The position numbers and the translations under genes are program-made. A stretch of 55,273 nt of DNA from Ruminococcus sp. (GTDB lineage Bacteria; Bacillota; Clostridia; Oscillospirales; Ruminococcaceae): NCBI GenBank assembly GCA_017620025.1, contig JAFZRF010000065.1, positions 76,414 through 131,686 on the forward strand, written 5' to 3'. The notes below the pieces were generated by a model that did not search any database, was not told the origin of the DNA, and was given only the letters and a program-made list of their open reading frames with translations. This document shows, piece by piece, positions 44,058-51,466 of this stretch. Numbering within the stretch: the first letter of the stretch is position 1; every line of letters begins with the position of its first letter.

Positions 44058-46130
44058 TTATGACTCGGCGCCCTCCATGATGCCCTTGAGGATCGTGGTG
44101 TTCCATTCGAGAGTACCTCTGTTGAAGATACCGAAGGAATCCTTTCCGGTCAGAGTACCGTTATCCCATACAAAGCACTTCATGCCGTTTGCCTTGGCTG
44201 TGCTGACGTAGTGCTTGTAATATTCAGCACGGGTCTCATCAGAAGCACCGGCCACGCAGCCGAACTCAGTGATGAGAACGGGCACTCCCGTACCGCTGAA
44301 GCGGTTCTTGATGGAGGCAAATCTTGCGCTCAGCTCAGCCTTCTCGGAGCTTCCGAATGATGTTGACTGTCCGTTGCAGAACTTCCAGGGTGCATAGTAA
44401 TGCAGTGAAAGCACGATATGCGGGTCGTTCGGGATGATAACATCCTTTGTCGCTACCTCCTCGGCAGATGCGCCGTAGGTGGTCACGATGAGAGTACGCT
44501 GTGCGTTGTTGCCGCCCGATGCACGTACTGTATTCACGAAATCCCTTGCATAGCGGTTGACAACTGATCTCTCGGCGGAGGTTCCGCCCATCCATTCGTT
44601 TGCGCTGCCGATCGTTCTCGGCTCGTTCATTCCCTCAAAGAGAAGCCTGTCGCCGTAGTCACGGAAGCGGTCGGCTATCTGGGCCCAGATGCCCATGAGC
44701 CTCTCGCTGCACTCGTCATACTTCTCCTCGCTCGGGGTGAACCATATGTAATCGTCATGGTGCATATTTACTATAACATAGAGGTCACGGTCGTATGCGT
44801 AGTCAACTACCTCCTGCACACGGTCCATCCATGCGCTGTCGATATTTGCGCCGTCCATATGCTCGCTCCACGTTACGGGGATACGCACTGCATTGAAGCC
44901 TGCAGTCTTTATCGCCTGTATCATCTCAGGCGTTGCCTTCAGGTTGCCCCAGCCCGTCTCGGTATCGAGTCCGGTCTTGCCGGTGTCATAGCTGTCGAGG
45001 GTATTGCCGAGATTCCAGCCGACTATCATATCATCCACTATCTCCTGTGAGCTGCGGAAATCTTCTCCTCCGGATACGGGTTCTGTCGGTGCAGCAGGTG
45101 TCTGCTGTACCGGCGGCGGAGCGCCGTCCTCGCAGCTGTATTTTACTGTTATCGATTCAACGGTCACATCGGGCTGCTGGCTCCACCAGTAGCCGAAGGT
45201 CACTGCTCCGTCAGGAGCTGCCAGTACCTTGGCATTCTCCGGGACAAACCATGTGTACTCAAGGTTCGGAGCATCTGTGAATACCGCCGTGTCAGGTGCG
45301 TTGTAGGTGCCTGCGCCGGAGGTGTATCCGAAGCCGCAGGTAAATTTGCCGAGTGCTCCGGCAGAACTTACGTTGCAGGTAACTGCCTGCGGTACTGCAT
45401 TCTCCGGCAGAAGTCCCGCCATAGGTATGCTTACCGACTTGTTCTCGCCGCCGTAGGAAAGGACCTGTCCCACCGGCTGAGTTACCGTGCCGTCAACGGG
45501 GAGGTCACGGGTGCGGGTATAGTTGCATACAACGGTATCAAGCCTTACGCTGCCGACATTGCCCCACCAGTAGCCGAAGAGGACCTCGCCTCCGTCAGAT
45601 ATGTAATCCACCAGTTCAGCGGGGACGTTCCATTTTATCTCGCCGTAGCTGCCCTGTGTAGGTGCGGTGAAGTCTTCTGACTGGTACCAGTAGGCATCGG
45701 TGGCCGACGGACAGTCATTGGCAACCGATATTCCGCAGCCGCCCTTGAATGTACCTATATCGCCGCCGTCCGAATATATGATGAAGGTGAAGGACTCTAC
45801 TCTGTCGCCCTCCTCTATGAAATGGGCAAGCGGTATCTTTATTGTATTGTTGCCCGGATCACGGCTTACTACCTGATCAACCTTTATCTGAGTGCCCTGC
45901 GGTGCTGAGACAGTCTCAACAGGGCTTATGTGCTTTGTGGGAGGCTCTGACGCTTCTTCCGATGATTCATCGGTATTTCCGTTGTCAGAGACCACCTCCT
46001 GCGCATCATGAGTATTACCTGCCGGAGCAGAAGAGCTATCCGGCGAGGGAGTGCTGCCTTTACTTCCGCAGCCTGTGACCGATGAGGCCATAAGCAGTGC
46101 AGAAAGCATGAACGCAGTCTTTCTTTTCAT
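44058..46130 (-). CDS. GH5 (subfamily 4-like) endoglucanase lipoprotein with two carbohydrate-binding-like modules
   Basis: 690 residues. A lipobox (SVTGC, Cys21) predicts a membrane-anchored lipoprotein; an acidic Ser/Thr/Glu linker follows. Two related beta-rich modules (about 80-205 and 215-335), each with an FGYWW-type aromatic patch, resemble carbohydrate-binding modules of ruminococcal endoglucanases (CBM79-like, inference). The GH5 domain (about 355-690) has GWNLGNTLDSYD, NMHHDDY, the acid/base Glu503 (MNEPR) and the nucleophile Glu622 (LITEFG), so it should be an active beta-1,4-glucan or mixed-linkage glucanase. It has no dockerin, unlike the other secreted proteins here. AGAGGAG site upstream. 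Confidence 0.93.
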   Translation of the reverse strand: MKRKTAFMLSALLMASSVTGCGSKGSTPSPDSSSAPAGNTHDAQEVVSDNGNTDESSEEASEPPTKHISPVETVSAPQGTQIKVDQVVSRDPGNNTIKIPLAHFIEEGDRVESFTFIIYSDGGDIGTFKGGCGISVANDCPSATDAYWYQSEDFTAPTQGSYGEIKWNVPAELVDYISDGGEVLFGYWWGNVGSVRLDTVVCNYTRTRDLPVDGTVTQPVGQVLSYGGENKSVSIPMAGLLPENAVPQAVTCNVSSAGALGKFTCGFGYTSGAGTYNAPDTAVFTDAPNLEYTWFVPENAKVLAAPDGAVTFGYWWSQQPDVTVESITVKYSCEDGAPPPVQQTPAAPTEPVSGGEDFRSSQEIVDDMIVGWNLGNTLDSYDTGKTGLDTETGWGNLKATPEMIQAIKTAGFNAVRIPVTWSEHMDGANIDSAWMDRVQEVVDYAYDRDLYVIVNMHHDDYIWFTPSEEKYDECSERLMGIWAQIADRFRDYGDRLLFEGMNEPRTIGSANEWMGGTSAERSVVNRYARDFVNTVRASGGNNAQRTLIVTTYGASAEEVATKDVIIPNDPHIVLSLHYYAPWKFCNGQSTSFGSSEKAELSARFASIKNRFSGTGVPVLITEFGCVAGASDETRAEYYKHYVSTAKANGMKCFVWDNGTLTGKDSFGIFNRGTLEWNTTILKGIMEGAES

Positions 46131-46175
46131 TCATTCCAACTCCTCTCAGTCTGGCAGAAAGCCAGCCTCATGGAT

Positions 46176-46204
46176 ATTATATCACAAATATGCCGGATAT
46201 GCAA
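46176..46204 (-). promoter_or_regulatory. Promoter of the GH5 gene
   Basis: Reverse strand TTGCAT (46204-46199), 17 bases, TATAAT (46181-46176). A short CTGGC/GCCAG hairpin lies in the leader. Confidence 0.75.
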
Positions 46205-46378
46205 CAATCAATGCAGATTTTTACAATCTTGTAACCAATATTCTTCCGAAAGTATGCAATTTCAGACATCTTCTCCCTGCGCAGACCGGAAACAGCACAA
46301 TAATATAATACAATAAGTATATTGGCGTGCGTAATCAACAAATCAGCAACTTTTGACAATCAAATCACAACAATTGTC

Positions 46379-46407
46379 TTGTTTAATGATTTTATACTAT
46401 TTATAAT
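46379..46407 (+). promoter_or_regulatory. Promoter of the M4-CHAP gene
   Basis: TTGTTT, 17 bases, TATAAT. It is the only good box before the gene and would give a leader of about 240 bases. The 170 bases between it and the diverging GH5 promoter are AT-rich and show nothing else. Confidence 0.65.
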
Positions 46408-46413
46408 AAAAGT

Positions 46414-46652
46414 AGACATTAAAGGCTATTTGAAATAATAAATAGCCCGGTCTGCTGCATAAACCATGCTTACCTGTTTTTGCCGCAAGGCAGGAAGGGT
46501 TTGCGGGGGACAGATCTCACAGGGGACGGCTCTCCCTTTTCCGGGAGAGCCGGAGTGAGAACAAGCGGAGTCCCTGCGGTTTTTACGGCGATCCGGACCG
46601 CAATTATGACAACAGCCTTATGTCTGATCAATGATAATGGAGGGAAATGAAA
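46414..46652 (+). promoter_or_regulatory. Long leader with hairpin before the M4-CHAP gene
   Basis: About 240 bases without a gene. It has a perfect 9-bp hairpin GGCTCTCCC / GGGAGAGCC (46528-46551) flanked by GC-rich sequence (GCGGGGGACAG, GCGGAGTCCC) that stands out from the AT-rich surroundings. No T-run follows. It matches no riboswitch class that could be recognised. Confidence 0.4.
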
Positions 46653-48635
46653 ATGAACAAAAACATCACAAAAAGAGCAGCAGCGATAATCGCAGCAGCT
46701 ATGACAGCAGTATCAGGCGTGCCTTCCCTGATCAGCTCTGCAGCAGACGCATGGACAGACGACTTTAAAAAGGATTTCACAGGCTATCCGAAGCTCTGTG
46801 AGGACGTAATACCCAACATCAAGTTCTCCATCACCATAGGTGCCGACGACAAGGATACAGCGTATAAAGACTATTACTACGACCCCGGCCGCAACATCAT
46901 GGTAAACAAGACTGAATCAGGTATGCCCGTAAGGAGCAAGAGCGCTATCGCTGTACGTTCAGACCTGGATGACAGCTATGTACAGGCTCATCAGAAGGAT
47001 TTTGACCTGATGATGATGAATACCGCAAAGGTTCACGATAATTTCGAAAAGCTCGGATATACAGGTTTCAGCCTTATGGGCGATCCCAACATCTACCTTG
47101 ACCTCTACAGCGGAAGAGAATTCAATGCTGCCAACAACGCAGTCTCACTGAACGGCGTACTCAGATTCGGCCCCGGAGACGGAACCGATTTCTTCAGTCT
47201 TGCAAGAGGCTATGATGTAGTTGCACATGAGTATACCCACATGGTAACACAGCACAAGCTCGGCTGGGATACATATTCCACAGAGAAGGAGACTGCTGCC
47301 ATCATGGAAGCATACAGCGATATCATGGCAGAGCTCACAGATTCCATCCCGAACTGGAAGATCGGAACAGACGTCAGCATTGCAAATTACAAGAACAAGA
47401 ACGAAACAGAGTGCATAAGAAACATAGCCGATCCGAGTCTGACCGCTTCACAGCGCATCGGCGGCGGCGGTGCAAAGCACTACTCCGACTACTCCTCATA
47501 CCTCAAGGACATTGACAGCGTCCAGCCCGGTCAGGGATCTACAGTTATCTCACACGCAGCATACCTGATGTACAACAGCGGCAAGATATCCAAGGATGAT
47601 CTTGCTCAGCTCTGGTATACATCAATAGATATGTACAAGGATATGCCCATCGACCCCAAGAAGGCTACGTTCCCCGACGTTAAGACTGCCCTCACCAAGG
47701 CAAACAAGAAGCTCTTCAACGGCAACAGCACATATCAGAATGTCATCGATTCAGCATTCCGTGGAGTAGGCATCACAGGAACAGCTACATATGACAGAAT
47801 GACTGATCCCACAAAGCAGCAGAGAATGGACTGGTTCATTTCGGGCGCAAGCAGAGGCTACACTACCGGCTCACACTGGCAGTACAACCACTACGACAGC
47901 GGTCTTGTTCTCAGCAGTGATCCTTATGCTCCCCAGGAGCCGCACTGCAATCACGCTGCAGGTCAGTTCTACTGCGGAAGTGTATCAGTAAGCGCAATGA
48001 CAGGACGTGATTTCAAGAAGTTCGATTATTACAGCGAGGAGCCCTACAGCCAGTGCGCAGGCTTCGCAAGACTTATGCAGATCAAGTACTTCAACACTAC
48101 AAAGTTCGTTCGCCTTGAAAGCCCAGGCCTGTATACACCCAAGGTAGGCGACCACATCAGATACGAAACACTCCTCGGCAGCGAGCACAGCATCTTCGTT
48201 ACCAGTGTTGAGCCGAAGGGCTTTGATGAATTCGCTATCACATACGCTGACTGCAACGGCGGCAGCACTGACTGCGAAGTTAACTGGTACAAGGAAGCTA
48301 CACTGTACTGCGATTATAACGGTCTCTACTTCAATCTCAGAGAACCCATAACAAGAACTGACAAGAAGTCATACATTTCATGGATCGAGAGACCGATACA
48401 GATCGGCGACTGCAACTGCGACTCAGAAGTAAACGAGCTTGACTTTGCAGTTATCTCAAACCTCTACTATTACCCTGAGCACTATAACGATCCTTCTTAC
48501 GATATAGAGCTCAGAAACGCAGTATGTGACATCAACGGCGACGGCAAGGTCGATCTTGACGACTTTGACGAGCTGAGAGCAATCAGGACACAGAGATATA
48601 ACACATTCTTCAAGACACACGGTTATCTTAAGTAA
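46653..48635 (+). CDS. Secreted M4-type metallopeptidase fused to CHAP-like domain and dockerin
   Basis: Start at 46653, eight bases after GGAGGG; the ATG at 46647 is only two bases from it. 660 residues: signal peptide (to about 32), a thermolysin-type domain without the usual long propeptide (zinc motif His192-Glu193-Tyr-Thr-His196 and Glu219-Ala-Tyr-Ser-Asp223), then from about 405 a second domain with SQCAGFARLMQ (Cys468), GSEHSIFVTSV (His512) and TYADCNGG, which matches the Cys-His-Asn/Asp order of CHAP/NlpC-like amidases, and a C-terminal dockerin (loops DCNCDSEVNELD and DINGDGKVDLDD). In the M4 part the usual VH-x-NS loop before the ISHAAYLM helix is QPGQGS, so the third catalytic histidine may be missing. 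Confidence 0.88.
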   Translation: MNKNITKRAAAIIAAAMTAVSGVPSLISSAADAWTDDFKKDFTGYPKLCEDVIPNIKFSITIGADDKDTAYKDYYYDPGRNIMVNKTESGMPVRSKSAIAVRSDLDDSYVQAHQKDFDLMMMNTAKVHDNFEKLGYTGFSLMGDPNIYLDLYSGREFNAANNAVSLNGVLRFGPGDGTDFFSLARGYDVVAHEYTHMVTQHKLGWDTYSTEKETAAIMEAYSDIMAELTDSIPNWKIGTDVSIANYKNKNETECIRNIADPSLTASQRIGGGGAKHYSDYSSYLKDIDSVQPGQGSTVISHAAYLMYNSGKISKDDLAQLWYTSIDMYKDMPIDPKKATFPDVKTALTKANKKLFNGNSTYQNVIDSAFRGVGITGTATYDRMTDPTKQQRMDWFISGASRGYTTGSHWQYNHYDSGLVLSSDPYAPQEPHCNHAAGQFYCGSVSVSAMTGRDFKKFDYYSEEPYSQCAGFARLMQIKYFNTTKFVRLESPGLYTPKVGDHIRYETLLGSEHSIFVTSVEPKGFDEFAITYADCNGGSTDCEVNWYKEATLYCDYNGLYFNLREPITRTDKKSYISWIERPIQIGDCNCDSEVNELDFAVISNLYYYPEHYNDPSYDIELRNAVCDINGDGKVDLDDFDELRAIRTQRYNTFFKTHGYLK

Positions 48636-48656
48636 AACCCACCCACCTTCATAAAG

Positions 48657-48688
48657 CCGCCGCAGCGCTCTCACCGGCAATGCGGCGG
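48657..48688 (+). terminator. Terminator of the M4-CHAP gene
   Basis: Arms CCGCCGCA / TGCGGCGG with a 16-base loop, followed by TCTTATTATG. Confidence 0.75.
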
Positions 48689-48754
48689 TCTTATTATGCA
48701 CAGGTGCTTGAAGACGGGCGGGAGTTGTGGTATAATATCCATAGGTATGGGATT

Positions 48755-48919
48755 CTAAAGGGGCTGCGCCCCTTTAGCGGAGTCCAGAGGCAGAGCCTCT
48801 GGTGGGGTGCGGGGCAACGCCCCGCATATTTCCGCAGGGCGCTTCGCAAGGGGTGAATTCCAAAACAGTCCGGGGGACTGTTTTGGAAGAGGGGACGCCT
48901 TGCAAGTGAAGGCGTCCCC
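48755..48919. repeat. String of five perfect hairpins
   Basis: In 165 bases: CTAAAGGGGC-TGC-GCCCCTTTAG (48755-48777), CCAGAGGC-AGA-GCCTCTGG (48784-48802), TGCGGGGC-AAC-GCCCCGCA (48808-48826), a 14-bp stem TTCCAAAACAGTCC-GGG-GGACTGTTTTGGAA (48858-48888), and an 11-bp stem GGGGACGCCTT/AAGGCGTCCCC with a 7-base loop (48891-48919). Four loops are three bases long. Degenerate, shortened copies are at 9474-9521 and 54264-54290. It has no open frame and lies between a terminator and the ribosome binding site of the next gene. Confidence 0.85.
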
Positions 48920-48967
48920 TTATCGCGCCAGACAGCTTTATACCAATAATACCCGACAGGAGGAAGC

Positions 48968-49594
48968 ATGGATATAAAAACCATTCTTGAAGACAGCTAT
49001 ACTGAGATAGAAAAAAAGCACGCCCGCGATACAAAGCGCATCGGCTGGGGCAGATATACCGATGTACTCTATTCATTTACCGCTCTGTTCGCCGTCGGAG
49101 TATACATATACAACAAAGGGCACGGCTACCACGGAGACATATACAAATACATCAAAACAGCTGACGGCAAAAGACAGAACCTGTGGTCACGCAGCTATCT
49201 ACTTGAGCTGTACGATACCTCGCCGCAAAGCAAATGGATGACGGAGCTTTGTAAGGTCATAACCCCGTTAGCGGAGGTATATGACAGCATCGGCAACCTG
49301 TTCCCGATATACCCCGGCGGGAATCAGTTCAAGGGCACCTGCGGCTGTCTTGATATGCCGGATATATTCTTCCGGAATGAACAGGTGCTTAAACTCGAGC
49401 TTTTCTACACCTCGGAACTGCTGCATACTGATCCCCTGCTCGATGATATCATCAATAATCCTCTCGTAAACGATGTTAGCGGGATGTTCAGCCTCGATAA
49501 GAAGAAATACAAAACGCTCATCAATAACATTGCGAACCGCATAAAAAAACGCAGTTCCGAAATAGGTATGCTACTGCCCCAAAACAACACATAA
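48968..49594 (+). CDS. Hypothetical protein
   Basis: 208 residues, not recognised. It starts after AGGAGGAAGC. The N-terminal 70 residues are charged and Tyr-rich; the middle contains the phrase GNLFPIYPGGNQFKG, which suggests a conserved family with a Gly/Pro/Asn turn, and the end is a Lys-rich helix. A short hydrophobic stretch (SFTALFAVGVYIY) is too weak for a sure membrane segment. Preceded by the hairpin string, which would lie in its 5' leader if it is transcribed from further upstream. Confidence 0.7.
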   Translation: MDIKTILEDSYTEIEKKHARDTKRIGWGRYTDVLYSFTALFAVGVYIYNKGHGYHGDIYKYIKTADGKRQNLWSRSYLLELYDTSPQSKWMTELCKVITPLAEVYDSIGNLFPIYPGGNQFKGTCGCLDMPDIFFRNEQVLKLELFYTSELLHTDPLLDDIINNPLVNDVSGMFSLDKKKYKTLINNIANRIKKRSSEIGMLLPQNNT

Positions 49595-49601
49595 CAGCAA
49601 A

Positions 49602-49634
49602 GCCCGGAGGCATTCAGTGTGAATGCCTCCGGGC
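49602..49634. terminator. Bidirectional terminator between converging genes
   Basis: Perfect 15-bp stem GCCCGGAGGCATTCA / TGAATGCCTCCGGGC around GTG; ATTTTC follows on the plus strand, TTTGCTGTT on the reverse. Confidence 0.9.
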
Positions 49635-49652
49635 ATTTTCATTATGCTTTTA

Positions 49653-51026
49653 TCAGTCTACCTTTGGAAGGTTTGCGAGTGAAGCTGCGATCTCCTCATC
49701 TGTGGGGATGTAGTCGGTCATTGTGCCGTCGTTGTATGCAGCGTATGCATACATATCGAAGTAACCTGTACCTGTAAGGCCGAAGAGGATCGTCTTCTCC
49801 TCTCCTGTCTCCTTGCAGCGGAGAGCCTCGTCGATTGCAGCACGGATAGCGTGGCTGCTCTCAGGTGCGGGAAGGATCCCCTCAACTCTTGCAAACTGCT
49901 GTGCAGCCTCGAATACTGCTGTCTGCTCATAGGATATTGCCTCCATAAGGCCCTGATCGTAGAGCTCGGAGAGGATAGCGCTCATGCCGTGATAACGGAG
50001 ACCGCCTGCATGGTTCGGAGAGGGCATGAAGCCGCTGCCGAGTGTGTACATCTTCTGGAGCGGACAAACCTTTCCGGTATCGCAGAAGTCGTAAGCGTAA
50101 GTACCTCTTGTGAAGCTCGGGCATGAAGCAGGCTCAACAGCTACGATGCGGTAATCAGCCTCGCCGCGGAGTTTTTCGCCCATGAAGGGTGAGATGAGTC
50201 CGCCGAGATTGGAGCCGCCGCCTGCGCAGCCGATGATGATATCGGGCTTGATGCCGTACTTGTCCATTGCAGCCTTGCACTCAAGACCGATAACTGACTG
50301 ATGAAGGAGTACCTGTGAAAGCACGCTTCCGAGAACATAGCGGTAGCCCTCTGTGCTTACTGCTGCCTCAACAGCCTCAGAGATAGCGCAGCCGAGGCTT
50401 CCGTTTGTATCCGGGAATTCAGCAAGTATCTTCTTTCCTACCTCAGTTGTATTTGAAGGAGAGGGAGTTACGGATGCACCGTAGGTACGCATAACCTCAC
50501 GGCGGAAAGGCTTCTGCTCATAGGATACCTTTACCATGTATACACGGCAGTCAAGGTCGAAGTATGAGCAGGCCATGGAAAGAGCTGTTCCCCACTGACC
50601 TGCACCGGTCTCTGTGGTAACGCCCTTGAGTCCCTGCTTCTTTGCATAGTAAGCCTGTGCGATAGCAGAGTTGAGCTTGTGGCTTCCGGAGGTGTTATTG
50701 CCCTCAAACTTGTAGTAGATCTTAGCGGGAGTGCCGAGTGCCTTTTCAAGGCAGTAAGCTCTTACGAGCGGTGCCGGACGGTACATCTTGTAGAAGTCCT
50801 GGATCTCCTGCGGGATATCGATGTAAGCATCTGTCTCGTTGAGCTCCTGGTCTACGAGCTCATCGCAGAATACGGGAGTAAGATCAGCCTTTGTAACAGG
50901 CTTGCCTGTGCCGGGATTGAGCATCGGTGCAGGCTTCTTCTTCATGTCTGCACGGACATTGTACCATTTCTTCGGGAGTTCCTCCTCTGAGAGGTAAATC
51001 TTGTAGGGTATCTTTTCGTTTGCCAT
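49653..51026 (-). CDS. trpB: Tryptophan synthase beta chain, TrpB2 type
   Basis: 457 residues, longer than TrpB1 and with the N-terminal YLSEEELPKKWYNVRADM region of TrpB2. The PLP lysine lies in NNTSGSHKLNSA, the phosphate-binding loop is CAGGGSNLGG, and ETGAGQWGTALS and LPAPESSHAIRA are conserved. TrpB2 joins indole and serine to tryptophan, usually without a TrpA partner; none is present here. AAGGAGAATC precedes the ATG. Controlled by the T-box at 51084-51366. Confidence 0.93.
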   Translation of the reverse strand: MANEKIPYKIYLSEEELPKKWYNVRADMKKKPAPMLNPGTGKPVTKADLTPVFCDELVDQELNETDAYIDIPQEIQDFYKMYRPAPLVRAYCLEKALGTPAKIYYKFEGNNTSGSHKLNSAIAQAYYAKKQGLKGVTTETGAGQWGTALSMACSYFDLDCRVYMVKVSYEQKPFRREVMRTYGASVTPSPSNTTEVGKKILAEFPDTNGSLGCAISEAVEAAVSTEGYRYVLGSVLSQVLLHQSVIGLECKAAMDKYGIKPDIIIGCAGGGSNLGGLISPFMGEKLRGEADYRIVAVEPASCPSFTRGTYAYDFCDTGKVCPLQKMYTLGSGFMPSPNHAGGLRYHGMSAILSELYDQGLMEAISYEQTAVFEAAQQFARVEGILPAPESSHAIRAAIDEALRCKETGEEKTILFGLTGTGYFDMYAYAAYNDGTMTDYIPTDEEIAASLANLPKVD

Positions 51027-51083
51027 AATGATTCTCCTTTACATAAATAATAATATGAGCACTTGCCGTACAGTATAACAAAA

Positions 51084-51366
51084 AGCTCCTGTTCCGGCTT
51101 ATATGCCGGGACAGGAGCTGTATTTCAGCTTCTGCGGTGCCACCCCGCTTGCCGCAGCTATCTGCCGCAGCCTCTCAATGAGTACGTACATACTCCGGTT
51201 TTGATAACGCAGCTCCACTGCGGCTCGCATACTCAGTCCTCTTACAGAAGACCTTTCTGTCCGCCCTCGGAAGTCCATTCAGCGATACGCTCACTCCGGC
51301 TCGCACCATCCGCCGGATCTCTGTGCTTCGTCAATAGCGCCTACTTACTCTCCCTCAACGGTTTAC
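51084..51366 (-). promoter_or_regulatory. Tryptophan T-box riboswitch leader
   Basis: Read on the reverse strand: the AGTAAGTAGG bulge start of stem I, the specifier loop GAATGGACTTC with codon UGG (51277-51275), the T-box sequence AAGCGGGGTGGCACCGC (51150-51134) that pairs with the tRNA CCA end, and a terminator AGCTCCTGTCCCGGC...GCCGGAACAGGAGCT (51119-51084) followed by TTTTTGTTA. Uncharged tRNA-Trp would stabilise the antiterminator and allow trpB expression. Confidence 0.93.
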
Positions 51367-51372
51367 AAAAAA

Positions 51373-51401
51373 AGCATAACATAAAACCGCCCCCTTGTCA
51401 A
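51373..51401 (-). promoter_or_regulatory. Promoter of the T-box/trpB transcript
   Basis: Reverse strand TTGACA (51401-51396), 17 bases, TATGCT (51378-51373). The -35 box lies in the loop of the preceding gene's terminator. Confidence 0.88.
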
Positions 51402-51419
51402 GTGACCGGAGGCGGTTTT
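51383..51419 (-). terminator. Terminator of the TPM-domain gene, overlapping the trpB promoter
   Basis: Arms AAAACCGCC (51383-51391) and GGCGGTTTT (51411-51419) with a 19-base loop; on the reverse strand the stem ends in GGTTTTATGTT. Confidence 0.75.
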
Positions 51420-51466
51420 GTTAATAGTTTACAAATGAACTGTGAGCTGATTATGCAGTCTGCATA

